DNA of 64,000 bases from Cinnamomum chago (Eukaryota > Streptophyta > Magnoliopsida > Laurales > Lauraceae): the NCBI GenBank assembly GCA_038049695.1, contig CP142454.1:88806501-88870500 (forward strand), written 5' to 3'. The position numbers and the translations under genes are program-made. The notes beneath the pieces were generated by a model. That model was not told where the DNA came from, did no database searches, and saw nothing but the letters and a program-made list of their open reading frames with translations. Below, piece by piece: positions 61,238 through 64,000 of the stretch. The stretch's first letter is position 1, and each line of letters starts with the position of its first letter.

Positions 61238-64000
61238 CTCCTGTTTTAAGAAGGACCAGCATTAGATCTCGTGTAATGTGCATGTTAACTCATGAAAATT
61301 GAATAATCAATTCAAGTTAAGTTAATTATCGATTCATAAAAGGTTACTCAATTTATTCAAACCCCCCAAAATTGCTGGAACAAGAGTTTCACGTATAAAG
61401 CCAAGCAAGCTTGTGCCTATGTGTGGATGATGAACCACTGTCAATGAAGACAACCTACATGGTTTTTAACCTAGTTTAAAAAAAAAGAGAAGCCATCAGA
61501 CTTTGGCTTTATATCACTATTCTGCCAAAAATGGCTTTTAATATCATAGAAATTGAAAACATCTAATTAAGGATCTCGGTTTTTGTGATTACGTCATCAT
61601 AAGTCTTATCCTAACACCAACCCTTGGCTAATGTAAAAGCTAGGTTTGAAGCGTTTGGCTCCTGTGACTCAGATTTCAAAGATAAGTTTGAAATATCAAT
61701 GGTGGCGCCCGCTCAAAACTAAAACCCGATGACTCGTGTGCTTTTGTTCCAAAATAAGTTTATCGTGTTTGATGATCTTTCAATTCCAATTCCACAAGGG
61801 GTCTCTAAACTCATAAAAGGACCACACGTATATCCAGTGAACCTAAGAAACTTTGGGGAAACGATGTACTCCACGGGATCAAACCATCAAAACAGAGAAA
61901 AACACCTTGGACATGAGCTTCGCTGGATTTCTAGAGTAACATGCTTGCACCAAGGGTATGTTGATTGATGGCCCGTTGGTTAGTATGGAATTCGGAATGC
62001 ATAGGAACTCATTGATGGGATCGGCCAAAACGGTTGTGTTTGTTTGCATGGAACTAAAACACATAGTAGATATAATTTAGACGCGCCTATTTGTTGGCAG
62101 GTGAGGTCCCCTATTTGAGGACTTTGCTCTACCATTTTGAACCCAATTTATCATTTTCAAATCACTTTCAAATGGCATGTTTGTTAGCGGAAGAGGAATC
62201 TCCCATCCAAATTAGAGGATTTTGTTTTTTTTTTCCTTTTGTTCCCCTGGCATGATGGCTATTCTCAATGAGGATTCTCAGGGAAGAAAGATCGCATTCC
62301 ATGTTTGGCTAACAGAGTGGAACAACACACTTTACACTGTACTACATCGAGCAGTTCATTATTTCCCACCTGCTTTACAATATCCAAGAGAAACCAAGGC
62401 ATGGAATTTCAATGCTAGTTATTTTCAACCTTCGAAAGAAGGTCAACGGTTTCGATTGTGAATTAAAGGGCCCATAGAAGTCCACAAAAGTAGCAGATGG
62501 GCTTGTTTGAAATTTCCCACCAATTTCTTAAAATCCGTGATGAATCAACGACTAAAATTCGACCTCTAGTCGGTTTTGGCCTTCTGAAGATTATAAACGG
62601 TAAATCACCAAGTAAGTGGATAAATTAAAATACTATTATGCATGATTTTCTCTATTTTTCTCTTTTAATTCGATGATTAGGAATATATTAGGTATTGTTG
62701 ATCCCGTCAAATTCATATCTCTATTCTACCACACTAGTCAATTTCAATCATAAACCATGTGATGAATCTTGATTCTAGATTGGCATGTTAGGGATCTTTT
62801 TTGAAGTCCATGACTAGCCTCAATTGCTACTGTGAATTTATAAAGTACATGCATGTTGCATGGACCGTGTGAATTACCTTAAAATCAATGATCGATGGCA
62901 TCCATGGGTCCAAAAAAGATTTATCATTCACGTTGTGGGAAATTCACCATGACCGTACAGTCCACGGTGGGGCTCCACAGAAGCCATGTTGGCCAAATCG
63001 ATGGGCCACCCAATGGTTGTGTAGACCGCCATGTCTCGTTGTAGTTGGGTTAAGTATTTCAAGTCCATGTTTGCTGGTAGAATCTCTTATGCACGCTTGT
63101 ATACATGCTGCAGAAAATCTGCTAAAATTTATATTTTTCAAACCTCTATAGGAATTTATTTTATGAGAAATTAAAAAAAAAACCTCGCACTTTCCTGGAA
63201 GAAAAAGTGTCCGCAACAGACATGGATCTTGTTAGTAGATAGAAAACCATTTCCGCAGTCCTCACTTTTTTTCATGAATGGGCCCTACAGTGGAGTTGAA
63301 AAGAAATCATGCATTTTTCATATGGGACCGACGGAAGATTCCACACGGGCCCATATGTGAAAAAATGGAAAGATGCAGGATTTCCGCCGTTGAAATCAGC
63401 GGTAATTATGCATTTTCCACATTTCCTCCGCTCACAGAGGAGGAAAAGTGGAAAATGCAGCTTCACTGCATATGCAACTTTTCGGCCTCTGAAAGCAGCG
63501 GTAAAGCTGTATTTTTCACTTTTCCTCCTCTCCGAGCAGAGGAAAAGTGGAAAATGCAGTTTTACCGATGCTTTCAACGGCGGAAAACCTGCGATTAGTT
63601 CCCACACGGCTCCGATGCTATTTTCCATCTTTTTTTTACTTAGGGGGACGTGGGGCACTTGTGCCTTGCATTTTCTTTACGCACACCATCCACGTGTCAT
63701 CATAGTGGGGCCCGGCTAATGAGTAATCTGAATGGACTACACATGGAGGACGCCCCTGAATTAGGCCGTTTGCACGATTTGCTCTACGAGTTCAATTTTG
63801 AAAAAGGCCGAAACTCGTTCGCTACTGATAAAAGGGATTTGGATGATTACATAGGATCCATTTTTCGTAAGATGTAGGTCACAACCAGATTAAGATCTCT
63901 CCACCCGGCCGCATCCCCAGGTGGGCCCCACATCAAGGGGTGTATTTCGCTTCGTGTGCACCGGATAACCACCAAACAAGGATTTCTTCTTTTAACAAAG
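61238..64000 (+). repeat. Satellite unit 23, divergent and cut by window end
   Basis: Lacks its last 19 bases because the window ends. It has ten substitutions against consensus: 61310, 61412, 61514, 62034, 62254, 63540, 63594, 63679 and 63820 are private in the set, except that 63679 (offset 2444 A) is shared with units 5 and 19; the tenth expected difference may be miscounted, so treat the total as nine or ten. It also has an A run of 10 instead of 11 near 63173. The change at 61412 creates an AAGCTT word absent from other copies. No other unit has more than four changes. Confidence 0.93.

Larger units (their letters stand above)
1..64000 (+). repeat. Tandem satellite array, 2.78-kb unit, 23 copies
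   Basis: The same sequence recurs every 2,784 or 2,783 bases from the first to the last base, always in the same orientation. Unit starts are 1, 2785, 5569, 8353, 11137, 13921, 16704, 19487, 22270, 25053, 27836, 30619, 33402, 36185, 38969, 41753, 44537, 47321, 50105, 52889, 55672, 58455 and 61238. The choice of base 1 as unit start is arbitrary because no junction with flanking DNA is seen. Copies are nearly identical, roughly 0.1% or less from consensus by my tally. There is no rRNA, tRNA, telomere repeat or recognisable protein gene. A centromeric, pericentromeric or subtelomeric satellite of a plant is the best guess; the location is inference. Confidence 0.97.

Noticed and set aside
1-64000. 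rDNA or intergenic-spacer array
   Set aside because: No 18S, 5.8S, 25S or 5S sequence and no Pol I-type promoter word was found in the unit.
1-64000. CRISPR array or bacterial repeat system
   Set aside because: The repeat is 2.78 kb with no spacers, no cas genes and no prokaryotic gene signals.
1-64000. Exact fit of 2,784 to 16 nucleosomes of 174 bp
   Set aside because: The arithmetic works but several other spacings fit as well, and there is no internal 174-bp periodicity visible.

Overview
The window is one uninterrupted head-to-tail tandem array. A unit of 2,784 bp (2,783 bp in a second length class) repeats 22 times in full, plus a 23rd copy that the window cuts 19 bases short. All copies face the same way. 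No base lies outside the array, so neither edge is visible. Tallied by eye, I found about 39 substitutions and three kinds of homopolymer change across the 64 kb. Most units therefore differ from the consensus by 0 to 4 bases, and several look identical.

Organism: the DNA looks like a nuclear satellite from a eukaryote, most likely a flowering plant. It is AT-rich, full of A and T homopolymers, and has no operons, ribosome binding sites, rRNA or tRNA. It carries many GGGCCC/TGGGCC and GTGGGGC-type words that are common in plant repeats. A magnoliid-type genome is only an impression. Multi-kilobase satellites of this kind are known from plants, for example at some potato centromeres, often derived from retrotransposon pieces. 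I did not recognise the family.

Layout of one unit (numbering of unit 1; add the start of another unit minus 1, then subtract 1 beyond offset 998 in the shorter class): 1-732 is AT-rich and holds an A9 run, a TTACGTCA-type bZIP site and a short primer-binding-site-like word. 733-987 has four degenerate direct repeats that look like transposon ends. 988-998 is the T run whose length (11 or 10) defines the two classes. 999-2044 has nothing recognisable except a TATA-like word and an A11 run. 2045-2478 is GGGCCC-bounded and contains the most striking structure, a 218-bp foldback (2140-2357) made of nested inverted repeats. 2479-2784 is GC-richer, with a G-box just before it.

I find no credible gene. 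The open frames are short, many need non-ATG starts, and one is frameshifted in 12 of 23 copies by the T-run length. Those in the foldback read similar peptides on both strands because the DNA is palindromic.

History: T11 units are 1-5 and 14-19; T10 units are 6-13 and 20-23. Shared rare variants (units 5 and 19; 7-9; 1, 13 and 16; 20 and 22) show local duplication and unequal exchange. Unit 23 is clearly the most divergent, which suggests that the array edge may lie beyond the right end.
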